Positions 1 through 6,646 of a DNA stretch of 27,486 bases are shown here, piece by piece. Positions within the stretch are counted from its first letter, which is position 1; the number at the start of each line of letters is the position of its first letter. This DNA comes from W2P13-069 sp051876105 (GTDB lineage Bacteria > Actinomycetota > Coriobacteriia > Coriobacteriales > QAMH01), in assembly GCA_051876105.1 (NCBI GenBank), contig JBJEHN010000076.1:1-27486 (forward strand), written 5' to 3'. The translations under genes and the position numbers were made by a program. The notes beneath the pieces are model-generated. The model did no database searches and was not told where the DNA came from. It saw nothing but the letters and a program-made list of their open reading frames with translations.

Positions 1-584
1 GCTGCATCGTGCTGGGCATGGGCGTGCCCACCACCGCCAACTACTGCATCATGGCCGCAACCTGCGCTCCCATCCTCATGCAGCTGGGCATCCCCATGAT
101 CGCCGCCCACTTCTTCGTCTTCTACTTCGGCATCGTGGCAGACATCACGCCGCCGGTTGCCCTGGCCGCCTACGCTGGCTCCGCCATCGCCAAGTCGCGC
201 CCCATGCCCACGGCCATCAACGCCTCCAAGCTGGCTATCGCGGCCTTCGTGGTGCCCTACGTCTTCGCGTTCTATCCGGTGCTGCTGGGCGTCGAGACGC
301 CCCTGCCCTTGGTGGTCTTCAACACTGCGACCGCCATGGTGGGCCTCATGGGCGTGGCGGCCTGCCTCAACGGCTACCTCTTCACGCGCATCAACCCGCT
401 CTTCCGCATCCTGCTGGCTGTGGCCGGCGTGCTGCTCATCATCCCGGAGCTCCTCTCCGACGGCATCGGCGCAGCTGTGGTGGCGGTTGTCCTGCTGGCC
501 CAGCTCGCCCTCAACCGCAGGGCCAAGGGCAAGGGCGACGGCGGCAGCGGCGAGGCGCCCCGGCAGGAGCCTGAGCAGGCCTAA
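1..584 (+). CDS. TRAP transporter fused permease (4TM/12TM, DctM-like part), 3' end only
   Basis: This is the C-terminal ~194 residues of a TRAP-family permease; the gene begins upstream of the window. The reading frame is open from base 3, so the GTG at 9 is internal and not a start. The segment GMGVPTTANYCIMAA followed by VADITPPVALAAYAGSAIAKS is typical of the large membrane subunit of TAXI-type TRAP transporters, where the DctQ and DctM parts are fused. Several hydrophobic helices follow, and the end is a short charged cytoplasmic tail rich in Gly, Glu and Arg. Family members use an ion gradient and a periplasmic or lipid-anchored binding protein to import organic acids or amino acids; the substrate cannot be told from this fragment. 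A downstream sugar-nucleotide reductase starts 54 bases after the stop, and no clear terminator lies between them. Confidence 0.85.
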   Translation, partial: CIVLGMGVPTTANYCIMAATCAPILMQLGIPMIAAHFFVFYFGIVADITPPVALAAYAGSAIAKSRPMPTAINASKLAIAAFVVPYVFAFYPVLLGVETPLPLVVFNTATAMVGLMGVAACLNGYLFTRINPLFRILLAVAGVLLIIPELLSDGIGAAVVAVVLLAQLALNRRAKGKGDGGSGEAPRQEPEQA

Positions 585-638
585 GGACTGCATACCCCAT
601 CCCGCTTTGGAACGCATCTGTTCAGAAGGGTTTTCGAC

Positions 639-1484
639 ATGAGCGACAGCAACATCATCTGGGTCACCGGCGCCAAGGGCTTTGTGGGAAGCGAGCTTTC
701 CGCCCGCTTTGCCAAGCACGGCTTCCAGGTTGTGGGGACGGATACCGAGCTTTCCGTGGCAGAGACCGAGCGCATGGAGGCCTTCGTCTCCGAGGTGCAG
801 CCTTTGGCGGTGGTGAACTGCGCGGGCATCCGCCGCGACGCCACGGGCCTCTCCAACCGCATCAAGGCCTACGAGGTCAACGCCCTGGGTGCGCGCAACG
901 TGGCGCTCGCCGCCAACAGCTGCGGTGCCATCATGGTGCAGGTCTCGTCTGACGACGTCTACTCCTCCAAGCTCGAGGAGCCGGTCAACGAGTTCGACAA
1001 CCCGCACCCGGACACCCCTTACGGCAAGTCCAAGCGCGCTGGCGAGGCCATGGTGCGCGACACCATGCACGAGCACATCATCGTGCGCTCGTCGTGGCTC
1101 TACCACTCCACCAGCGGCCGCATGAGGGAGGTCCTCGACGCCGCCGCCCAGGGCCGCACCGTCGAGGCCCGCACGGACCAGTTCGCCGCGCCCACCTCGA
1201 TTGCCACCTATGCGGACTTCCTCGTCAAGGCCATCGAGAACAAGGCCTTCGGGACCTTCCACATCACCACGCGCGGGCGCGCCAGCCGCTACGACTTCGC
1301 CGCCAAGGTGCTCGAGTACGCCGGCTACGAGCCCTCCAAGGTGCTGGTGCCCACAGCCGACCCCAAGACCTCCGAGAACGTGGTGCTCGAGAGCCTCATG
1401 CTCGAGATGTTCGGCGCGGAGCTGCCCACCTGGGAAGAGGACCTGCTCGCCTACATGCGCGCAGTGGGCATCGCAAAGGCGTAG
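639..1484 (+). CDS. RmlD-like NAD(P)-dependent sugar-nucleotide reductase (extended SDR)
   Basis: This 281-residue protein has an extended short-chain dehydrogenase fold of the dTDP-4-dehydrorhamnose reductase (RmlD) type. The N-terminus carries the dinucleotide-binding glycine motif GAKGFVGS (residues 11-18). An NCAG segment follows at about residue 60, then VSSDDVYSS at 102-110, and the catalytic pair Y128/K132 in PYGKSK. The length matches RmlD (about 280-300 residues). RmlD reduces dTDP-4-keto-L-rhamnose to dTDP-L-rhamnose, but no other rhamnose genes are nearby. The exact substrate is therefore open; it could act in another sugar pathway or be a SAM-synthetase-beta-like homologue. The ATG start at 639 has an AGAAGGG ribosome site at 624-630. 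A small CCCCTG/CAGGGG hairpin immediately follows the stop. Confidence 0.75.
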   Translation: MSDSNIIWVTGAKGFVGSELSARFAKHGFQVVGTDTELSVAETERMEAFVSEVQPLAVVNCAGIRRDATGLSNRIKAYEVNALGARNVALAANSCGAIMVQVSSDDVYSSKLEEPVNEFDNPHPDTPYGKSKRAGEAMVRDTMHEHIIVRSSWLYHSTSGRMREVLDAAAQGRTVEARTDQFAAPTSIATYADFLVKAIENKAFGTFHITTRGRASRYDFAAKVLEYAGYEPSKVLVPTADPKTSENVVLESLMLEMFGAELPTWEEDLLAYMRAVGIAKA

Positions 1485-1501
1485 CCCCTGCGTCACAGGG
1501 G
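1485..1501 (+). other. Small hairpin after the reductase gene
   Basis: CCCCTG and CAGGGG form a 6-bp stem with a 5-base loop directly after the stop codon at 1482-1484. No T-run follows, so it is not a convincing intrinsic terminator. It lies just upstream of the polA -10-like sequence and could instead be an operator or 3' end stabiliser. Confidence 0.35.
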
Positions 1502-1503
1502 GC

Positions 1504-1542
1504 GGGTATACTCTCCTGAGCAGCTTGTTAGGAGGTATACCC
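1504..1542 (+). promoter_or_regulatory. Inverted repeat enclosing the polA ribosome binding site
   Basis: The left arm GGGTATAC (1504-1511) plus CTCCT (1513-1517) is exactly complementary to AGGAG (1530-1534) plus GTATACCC (1535-1542). This gives 13 base pairs, with one bulged T at 1512 and a 12-base loop. The right arm contains the AGGAGG ribosome site and ends on the base before the ATG at 1543. In an RNA read through from upstream, the polA ribosome site would be buried. In an RNA started from the -10-like sequence at 1507 it would be free, because most of the left arm would be missing. The pairing is directly visible; the function is inferred. Confidence 0.6.
1507..1512 (+). promoter_or_regulatory. 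Possible -10 element for polA
   Basis: TATACT lies 30 bases before the polA ATG and would give a transcript starting near 1519. No good -35 hexamer is seen 17 bases upstream, so the promoter call is tentative. The element overlaps the left arm of the hairpin at 1504-1542. Confidence 0.35.
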
Positions 1543-4242
1543 ATGTCCCAGCGCACAGTCGCGGTCATAGACGGCAACTCGCTCATCCACCGGGCGTTCC
1601 ACGCGGTGCAGGCTCCCATGAGCGCGCCAGACGGCACGCCCACCAACGCCTGCTTCGGCTTCATGAGCATGCTGCTCAAGCTCATAGAGGACTACCACCC
1701 AGACGCGATCGTCTGCGCCTGGGATGTCCACCGCCCAGACTGGCGCATGAAGCTTCTTGAACGCTACAAGGCCCAGCGCCCTCCCATGGACCAGGCCCTT
1801 GCCGTGCAGTTCCCCCTCGTCAAGGGGCTGCTGGAGTCCATGGGGATCCCCTGCGTGAGCATGGAGGGCTTCGAGGGGGACGACATCCTGGGCACCGTGG
1901 CCCGCATGGGCGAGGAGAAGGGCTACCGCGTCTACCTGGTCACGGGTGACAAAGACGCCTACCAGCTCTCCACGCCGCTCACCAGCATCCTCACCAACCG
2001 CAAGGGCATGACAGACGTCGCCGTCATGGACCCGGCGGCTGTCGAGGAGCGCTACGGCGTGCGCCCAGACCAGGTGCCGGACTACCTGGGCCTCAAGGGC
2101 GACCCGAGCGACAACATACCCGGCGTGCCGGGCATCGGCCCCAAGAAGGCCGCCAGCCTCATCGCCAAGTACGGCACGCTGGAGGCCGTGCTCGAGGACG
2201 CAGCCAACATCAAGGGCAAGATGGGCGAGAGCCTGCGCGAGCACGCGGAAGACGCCCTCATCAGCCGCCAGGTAGCCACCATCCGCCGCGACGCCCCGGT
2301 CGAGATAGACCTCGACAGCTTGAGCTTCCCCTCCTTCGAGGCAGCCGCCGTCACAGACGCCTTCGGGGCGCTGCACTTCAACAAGCACCTGCGCGACGTG
2401 CTCGCGCTGCTCGGCGGCCCAGACGCCTCTGCGCCCGCCATCCCCAGCGCGGCGCAGCTCAGCTTCCAGCCCGCGCAAGACGCATCGGCCCTGGTAGAGG
2501 CAGCCCTCAGGGCCCGCAGCTGGGTGGGCGTCGCCGTGCAGGAGCCCCAGGGAGACGACCTCTTCAGCTCCTGCCTGCAGCCGCAGCTCGTCTTCGCAGA
2601 CGGCACCGGCGTGGCGAGCGTGGAGCTGTCCCAGGGCGTCGGCCTGCTCAAGCGCCTCTTGGGCAGCGGTCTGCTGGCGGCCATGGACGTCAAGGCGCTC
2701 ATCGAGGCCCTGCGCGCCCAGCTTGCCGCAGGCTGCAGCGGGGAGGTGAGCGCAGCCCAGCTCGAGGAGCTGCTCGACGCGCTCGACCTTGCGGTCGCCC
2801 CTGCTGCGGATGTGGAGCCCCGCGTCTTCGACTGCAGCCTCGCAGCCTACCTGCTCGACTCCGCCCGCAGCTCCTACACAGCGCAGGACCTGGCCCTGGA
2901 GTACCTCGGCGCCTCTGCCCCCGAAGGCGAGGGCGCTCCCACAGAGGGCGCGTTCAGCGCGGCGGCGGCGCAGGCTCTCGTGGGCCCGCTCTCCAAGGCG
3001 GTCGAGGAGGACGGCTCGCTGCAGCTGCTGCGCCAGGTCGAGCTGCCGCTCATGGCCGTGCTCGCGCGCATGGAGCACACGGGCTGCAGCCTGGACACCG
3101 CGCTGCTCAAGGACATGAGCGCCCAGCTGGGCGTGCAGATCGCCACCCTCCAGGCAGAGATCTACGCCCTGGCGGGGGAGGAGTTCAACATCAACTCGCC
3201 CAAGCAGCTCGGCACCATCCTCTTCGAGAAGCTGGGCCTGGACGTCCGCAAGACCAAGAAGACCAAGACCGGCTACTCCACCAACGAGGCCGTGCTCCAG
3301 AAGCTCTCGTCAGACCACCCGCTGCCGGCCAAGATCCTGCAGTACCGCGAGCTTGCCAAGCTGCGCAGCACCTACCTGGATGCCCTGCCCGCCCTGGTGA
3401 GCCCCGCAGACGGGCGCGTGCACACTACCTTCAACCAGACGGTCACCGCCACCGGCCGCCTCAGCAGCAGCGACCCCAACCTCCAGAACATACCCGTGCG
3501 CACGGAGCTGGGCCGCCGCATCAGGGAGGCCTTCGTCGTGCCGCAGGGTTGGGTCTTCGTCAGCGCGGACTACTCGCAGATCGAGCTGCGCCTGCTGGCC
3601 CACCTCAGCGCCGACCAGGGCCTGATCGAGGCCTTCAACTCCAACGCGGACTTCCACGCCGCCACCGCCTCGATGGTCTTCGGGGTGCCGGTTGACGAGG
3701 TCACGCCAGACCAGCGCAGCCGCGCCAAGGCGGTCAACTTCGGCATCGTGTACGGGCAGCAGGCCTTTGGCCTGGGGCAAAGCCTCCACATCCCCCTGGC
3801 GGAGGCCCAGGAGATGATCGACCGCTACTACGCCGCCTACCCCGGCGTGCGCGCGTACCTCGACCGTACGGTGGAGGAGGCCCGTGAGAAGGGCTACGCC
3901 GTGACGATGTTCGGCCGCAAGCGCCACATCCCCGACATCCACGCCAAGAATCCCAACCTGCGCAGCTTTGGCGAGCGCACGGCCATGAACCACCCCATGC
4001 AGGGCTCTGCGGCAGACATCATCAAGCTCGCCATGATCGCCGTGGCGCGCCGCCTCAAGAAAGAGGGGCTCAAGGCGCGCATGGTGCTGCAGGTGCACGA
4101 CGAGCTGGACTTCGAGTGCCCGGCAGACGAGCTCGAGCGCTTGAAGGCCCTGGTGGTGGAGTGCATGGACAACGTGGTGGCAACCGCCGCCCCCATGCGA
4201 GCCGACGTAGGCGTGGGCGAAAACTGGGCCCAAGCGCACTAG
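1543..4242 (+). CDS. polA: DNA polymerase I (5' exonuclease and polymerase, proofreading domain degenerate)
   Basis: This 899-residue family A polymerase fills gaps in replication and repair and removes RNA primers. The N-terminal ~290 residues are the 5'-nuclease domain, with AWDVHRPDWR, GFEGDDILGT, VTGDKDAYQL and the GLKGDPSDNIPGVPGIGPKKA helix-hairpin-helix region. The middle domain (about 310-490) aligns with the 3'-5' exonuclease fold but lacks the DxE metal-binding motif, reading VGVAVQEPQ where FDTET is expected; proofreading is probably lost, as in Taq polymerase. The polymerase motifs are intact: motif A with D676 in SADYSQIELR, motif B with R725, K729, F733 and Y737, and motif C with H852, D853 and E854 in VHDELD. 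The frame is open further upstream, but the ATG at 1543 follows AGGAGG and begins with the conserved start of the nuclease domain, so it is the chosen start. Confidence 0.97.
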   Translation: MSQRTVAVIDGNSLIHRAFHAVQAPMSAPDGTPTNACFGFMSMLLKLIEDYHPDAIVCAWDVHRPDWRMKLLERYKAQRPPMDQALAVQFPLVKGLLESMGIPCVSMEGFEGDDILGTVARMGEEKGYRVYLVTGDKDAYQLSTPLTSILTNRKGMTDVAVMDPAAVEERYGVRPDQVPDYLGLKGDPSDNIPGVPGIGPKKAASLIAKYGTLEAVLEDAANIKGKMGESLREHAEDALISRQVATIRRDAPVEIDLDSLSFPSFEAAAVTDAFGALHFNKHLRDVLALLGGPDASAPAIPSAAQLSFQPAQDASALVEAALRARSWVGVAVQEPQGDDLFSSCLQPQLVFADGTGVASVELSQGVGLLKRLLGSGLLAAMDVKALIEALRAQLAAGCSGEVSAAQLEELLDALDLAVAPAADVEPRVFDCSLAAYLLDSARSSYTAQDLALEYLGASAPEGEGAPTEGAFSAAAAQALVGPLSKAVEEDGSLQLLRQVELPLMAVLARMEHTGCSLDTALLKDMSAQLGVQIATLQAEIYALAGEEFNINSPKQLGTILFEKLGLDVRKTKKTKTGYSTNEAVLQKLSSDHPLPAKILQYRELAKLRSTYLDALPALVSPADGRVHTTFNQTVTATGRLSSSDPNLQNIPVRTELGRRIREAFVVPQGWVFVSADYSQIELRLLAHLSADQGLIEAFNSNADFHAATASMVFGVPVDEVTPDQRSRAKAVNFGIVYGQQAFGLGQSLHIPLAEAQEMIDRYYAAYPGVRAYLDRTVEEAREKGYAVTMFGRKRHIPDIHAKNPNLRSFGERTAMNHPMQGSAADIIKLAMIAVARRLKKEGLKARMVLQVHDELDFECPADELERLKALVVECMDNVVATAAPMRADVGVGENWAQAH

Positions 4243-4248
4243 TTTAAA

Positions 4249-4326
4249 CCCTCCTTCGTCGGGCTTTGACCCGACGCTGCGGCCGGTTAAGCCCTCCTTC
4301 GTCGGGCTTTGACCCGACGCTGCGGC
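4249..4326 (+). repeat. Two 35-bp direct repeats, each with a 7-bp hairpin
   Basis: Two identical 35-base copies lie at 4249-4283 and 4292-4326, seven bases after the polA stop. Each contains CGTCGGG, a 6-base loop (CTTTGA) and CCCGACG, giving stems 4257-4263/4270-4276 and 4300-4306/4313-4319. The bases just before each copy are also similar (TTTAAA and GGTTAAG). No T-tract follows either stem. They may end polA transcription through a factor-dependent route or be copies of a dispersed intergenic repeat. Confidence 0.6.
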
Positions 4327-4355
4327 TTGCGTGAGCACGCACATCAGGCGCTCAC

Positions 4356-4392
4356 CCGCGCCCTCACGTAGCAAAGTACGCTACGGGCGCGG
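4356..4392 (+). other. GC-rich hairpin in the polA-amt interval
   Basis: CCGCGCCC (4356-4363) pairs with GGGCGCGG (4385-4392), and GTAGC (4368-4372) pairs with GCTAC (4380-4384) inside it. A 4-base bulge lies on the left side and the loop is 7 bases. There is no T-run, so its role is unclear; it may be a stability or termination structure after polA. Confidence 0.45.
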
Positions 4393-4434
4393 CTTCACGC
4401 CTGCTGCACGCACTCACGCAACCCTCGCTGACTC

Positions 4435-4491
4435 TTGGTTGGACCTGTGGGGTTTGGTTGGACCTGTAGGGTTTGGTTGGACCTGTGGGGT
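4435..4491 (+). repeat. Three tandem 19-bp repeats upstream of amt
   Basis: Units at 4435-4453, 4454-4472 and 4473-4491 read TTGGTTGGACCTGTGGGGT; only the middle one differs, by a G to A change. The third unit can form a hairpin with the next bases: TTGGACC (4477-4483) with GGTCCAA (4489-4495), loop TGTGG. The array directly abuts the TTAAC/GAAAC series in front of amt, so it could be a set of operator sites or a slippage product. Confidence 0.7.
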
Positions 4492-4495
4492 CCAA

Positions 4496-4564
4496 TTAAC
4501 AACTCTGAAAACTGGGGGAAATCAAAGCTTAACTGCAGCGGGCTGATAGAAACTGCACCTTAAC
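4496..4564 (+). promoter_or_regulatory. Phased TTAAC/GAAAC series, possible GlnR-type nitrogen regulator site
   Basis: Pentamers TTAAC (4496), GAAAA (4507), GAAAT (4518) and TTAAC (4529) are spaced exactly 11 bases apart, with 6-base gaps. A second pair, GAAAC (4549) and TTAAC (4560), has the same gap. Actinobacterial GlnR boxes are described as alternating GTNAC and GNAAC half-sites with 6-base gaps. The position before amt-glnK fits, but no GlnR gene is in the window and the match is imperfect. Confidence 0.4.
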
Positions 4565-4617
4565 AGAACGCGCCTTGAGAGGCGGAATAATCGACGTGTC
4601 CAATAAGTCCGATTAAC

Positions 4618-4626
4618 AAGGAGGGG
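4618..4626 (+). promoter_or_regulatory. Strong ribosome binding site of amt
   Basis: AAGGAGGGG lies 6 bases before the ATG at 4633 and fixes the start. No convincing -35/-10 pair was found between 4565 and 4617. Confidence 0.7.
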
Positions 4627-4632
4627 ATTGTA

Positions 4633-5898
4633 ATGGACACAGCGTTGACTGTATTCATCCTCATCTGCGCGTTCCTGGTGTTGCTTATGACACCGGCAGT
4701 ATCGTTCTTCTACGGCGGCATGTCCCGAAAGAAGAACGTCGGCAACACCATCAGCATGTGCCTGCTGGCACTTGGTGTTGTGGGCATTCTCTGGGCTGTG
4801 GAGGGCTACTCCGTTGCCTTTGACGGGCAGTTCGCCGAAAGCGGCCTCGGCCAGTTCATCGGCGGCTTTGGTCAGCTCTTCCTCAACGGGACGGACACCT
4901 TGGCCGAAGGCTCCTTTGTGGACGGCCTGCCCGACATGGCCTTCGCCATCTTCCAGGGTGCCTTCTGCATGATCACCGTCGGCATCATCGTCGGCGCTGT
5001 TGCCGGCCGCATGAAGTTCGGCGCCTTCGCCGCCGTCATCGCCCTCTGGGTCATCATCGTTTACGGCCCGCTGGCCCACATGGTCTGGGGCGGCGGCCTC
5101 ATCGGCGGCACCCTCGGCGCACTCGACTTCGCCGGCGGCGACGTCGTTCACATCTCCTCCGGCGTTGCCGGCCTCACGCTCTGCCTCATCTGCGGTTCTC
5201 GCCGCGGCTTCGGTCATCAGGCATACCGTGCCCACAACACCCCGATGGTGGCCCTTGGCGCCTTTCTGTTGTGGTTCGGTTGGCTGGGCTTCAACTCCGG
5301 CTCCGCCCTGTGCATGGATGACGGCGTTGCCGCCATCGCAGGCATGAACACCATCATCGCCTCTGCTGCGGCAGCCCTCAGCTGGCTCGCAACCGAGAAG
5401 ATCGCAACTGGCAAGTCCACCCTCGTCGGCGGCTGCACCGGCCTCGTCGCCGGCCTGGTCGTCATCACCCCGGCTGCCGGCTTTGTGGCCACCTGGGCAG
5501 CGCTCGTCATGGGCATCATCGTCAGCCCGGTCTGCTTCCTGTGCATCTCCAAGCTCAAGGCCAAGCTCGGCTACGACGACGCTCTCGACGCCTTCGGTTG
5601 CCACGGCATCGGCGGCATCCTGGGCGGCATCCTCACCGGCATCTTCTGCATCCCCGAGCTCTCCTGGAACGACATGGGCGGTCTGTTCTACACCGGCGAC
5701 CCCAGCCTGCTGCTGGCACAGATTGAGGGCATCGTCATCACCATCATCTTCGTCGCCATCGCAACCGCTATCATCGCCTTCATCGTCAAGGCCTGCTGCA
5801 AGGGCAGCCTGGCAGTGAGCTCCGCTGACGAGGGCCAGGGCATGGACGTCGCACAGCACGGCGAGTCTGCCTACCCCGCCTTCGACGGCCTCGACTAA
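4633..5898 (+). CDS. amt: Ammonium transporter (Amt/MEP/Rh family)
   Basis: This 421-residue polytopic protein conducts ammonium across the cytoplasmic membrane. It has about eleven hydrophobic helices, beginning with an N-terminal membrane segment without a clear cleavable signal. The family hallmarks are present: the twin pore histidines H173 in DVVHISSG and H324 in AFGCHGIGG, the family signature DFAGGDVVHISSGVAGL around 165-181 with its conserved Asp165, and a phenylalanine gate residue near F107. The cytoplasmic tail DEGQGMDVAQHGESAYP is the segment that contacts PII proteins in the family. The PII gene glnK starts 36 bases downstream, which is the standard pairing in which PII blocks the channel when nitrogen is plentiful. 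Expression is probably set by the sites at 4496-4564. Confidence 0.96.
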   Translation: MDTALTVFILICAFLVLLMTPAVSFFYGGMSRKKNVGNTISMCLLALGVVGILWAVEGYSVAFDGQFAESGLGQFIGGFGQLFLNGTDTLAEGSFVDGLPDMAFAIFQGAFCMITVGIIVGAVAGRMKFGAFAAVIALWVIIVYGPLAHMVWGGGLIGGTLGALDFAGGDVVHISSGVAGLTLCLICGSRRGFGHQAYRAHNTPMVALGAFLLWFGWLGFNSGSALCMDDGVAAIAGMNTIIASAAAALSWLATEKIATGKSTLVGGCTGLVAGLVVITPAAGFVATWAALVMGIIVSPVCFLCISKLKAKLGYDDALDAFGCHGIGGILGGILTGIFCIPELSWNDMGGLFYTGDPSLLLAQIEGIVITIIFVAIATAIIAFIVKACCKGSLAVSSADEGQGMDVAQHGESAYPAFDGLD

Positions 5899-5934
5899 GC
5901 AAACCCGCGCATAACGATAAGGAGCAAAACCACC

Positions 5935-6273
5935 ATGAAGAAGATCCAAGCAATCATTCGCCCGGGTATGCTGGAGCCCCTCAAGGACGCCACCGCCCAG
6001 GCCGGGCTGGGAGGAATGACCGTCAGCACCGTTCACGGCTGCGGCAAGCAGGGCGGCTGGAAGGAGTACTTCCGCGGCTCGGAGATCCTGGTCAACATGC
6101 AGCCCAAGATGCAGTGCGAGTTCGTTGTGAAGGATGAGGACGTGGAGCGGGTCATCGACCTCGTCTGCGAGACCTGCCGCACCGGCGAGGTGGGCGACGG
6201 CAAGATCTTCGTGATCCCCGTTGAGGAAGTCGTCCGCATCCGCACCGGCGAGCGCGGCGCCGACGCCGTGTAA
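5935..6273 (+). CDS. glnK: PII nitrogen signalling protein, lacking Tyr51
   Basis: This 112-residue PII protein is full length for the family (about 112). It senses ATP/ADP and 2-oxoglutarate and binds Amt. The N-terminus MKKIQAIIRPGMLEPLKDA, the GCGKQGG stretch before the T-loop, and the C-terminal GDGKIFVIPVEEVVRIRTGERG nucleotide-binding region are all typical. The T-loop is unusual: it reads YFRGSEILVNMQPK, so position 51 is Ile where most PII proteins have the Tyr that is uridylylated in proteobacteria or adenylylated in Actinobacteria. Position 46 is Phe instead of Tyr. Ser49, the residue phosphorylated in cyanobacterial PII, is kept. Signalling here may rely on ligand binding alone. 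AAGGAG lies upstream of the ATG. The gene is probably cotranscribed with amt and ends at the terminator 6304-6341. Confidence 0.94.
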   Translation: MKKIQAIIRPGMLEPLKDATAQAGLGGMTVSTVHGCGKQGGWKEYFRGSEILVNMQPKMQCEFVVKDEDVERVIDLVCETCRTGEVGDGKIFVIPVEEVVRIRTGERGADAV

Positions 6274-6303
6274 ACCTGCAGGTTCACACTGCTTGCAAGC
6301 TGA

Positions 6304-6341
6304 GGGGGAGACCCGGAGCCAACTCCGGGGCTCCCCCTTTT
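6304..6341 (+). terminator. Intrinsic terminator after amt-glnK
   Basis: GGGGGAG (6304-6310) pairs with CTCCCCC (6331-6337), and CCGGAG pairs with CTCCGG inside it around a CCAA loop. Only a 2-base mismatch interrupts the stem, and TTTT (6338-6341) follows. It is the clearest intrinsic terminator in the window. Confidence 0.9.
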
Positions 6342-6363
6342 CGTGTGCGCCTGCAAGACATAA

Positions 6364-6536
6364 GCGGCCTGTGGCGAGGGCCCCGCAGGGGACTGACGGA
6401 GCAGAGCCCGAACGCAGGCGCCGCGGGAGCGAGGACTGTCTGAGCGAGCGCAAGCGAGCGAGTTCCGCAGCTGCGGCGCCGGAGTGAGGGCTCGGGTGCG
6501 CAGGCCGTCCCCTGCGGGGCCCTCGCCACAGGCCGC
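6364..6536. repeat. 173-bp element with 30-bp perfect terminal inverted repeats
   Basis: Bases 6364-6393 and 6507-6536 are exact reverse complements (30 of 30). Inside, GAGCCC (6404-6409) pairs with GGGCTC (6488-6493) and GGCGCCGC (6417-6424) pairs with GCGGCGCC (6473-6480), with the same 7-base spacing on both sides. The centre holds short GAGCGAGC repeats. The whole element could fold into one long hairpin or cruciform. It has no coding capacity of its own; the open frames across it on both strands are a by-product of the symmetry. Imperfect copies of CCTGCRAG flank it (6350-6357, 6537-6544). A miniature inverted-repeat element or a large structured intergenic repeat are the likeliest explanations. 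Confidence 0.7.
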
Positions 6537-6605
6537 CCTGCGAGCACGGCATCTCTGCGCATCACACTCTCCCAATTCCTACTAAAATACAGGGGATTAT
6601 GGGTG

Positions 6606-6611
6606 TATAGT
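6606..6611 (+). promoter_or_regulatory. Possible -10 element for the serine acetyltransferase gene
   Basis: TATAGT lies 35 bases before the ATG at 6647, in a locally AT-rich stretch (6571-6611) that contrasts with the GC-rich flanks. No good -35 match is seen. The rest of 6542-6605 holds nothing else I can name. Confidence 0.35.
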
Positions 6612-6646
6612 TCAGGGGACCAGCCACCCCTGCAGAGAGGCGCACC

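Noticed and set aside
9..11. GTG as the start of the TRAP permease gene
   Set aside because: The frame is open upstream of it, and the residues before and after it are part of a conserved membrane region, so the gene begins outside the window.
4249..4491. A CRISPR array, suggested by repeated units
   Set aside because: There are two and three copies of two unrelated units; the first has an 8-base spacer and the second none, and no cas gene is nearby.
4522..6552. A 676-codon open frame on the minus strand across amt and glnK
   Set aside because: It is antisense to two well-supported genes and is composed of Asp/Ala/Gly/Glu-rich low-complexity sequence typical of GC-rich shadow frames.
6221..6565. 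Short open frames on both strands across the 173-bp element, sharing the peptide RPVARAPQGT
   Set aside because: The shared peptide is simply the inverted repeat read from both strands; neither frame has a ribosome site or known domain.
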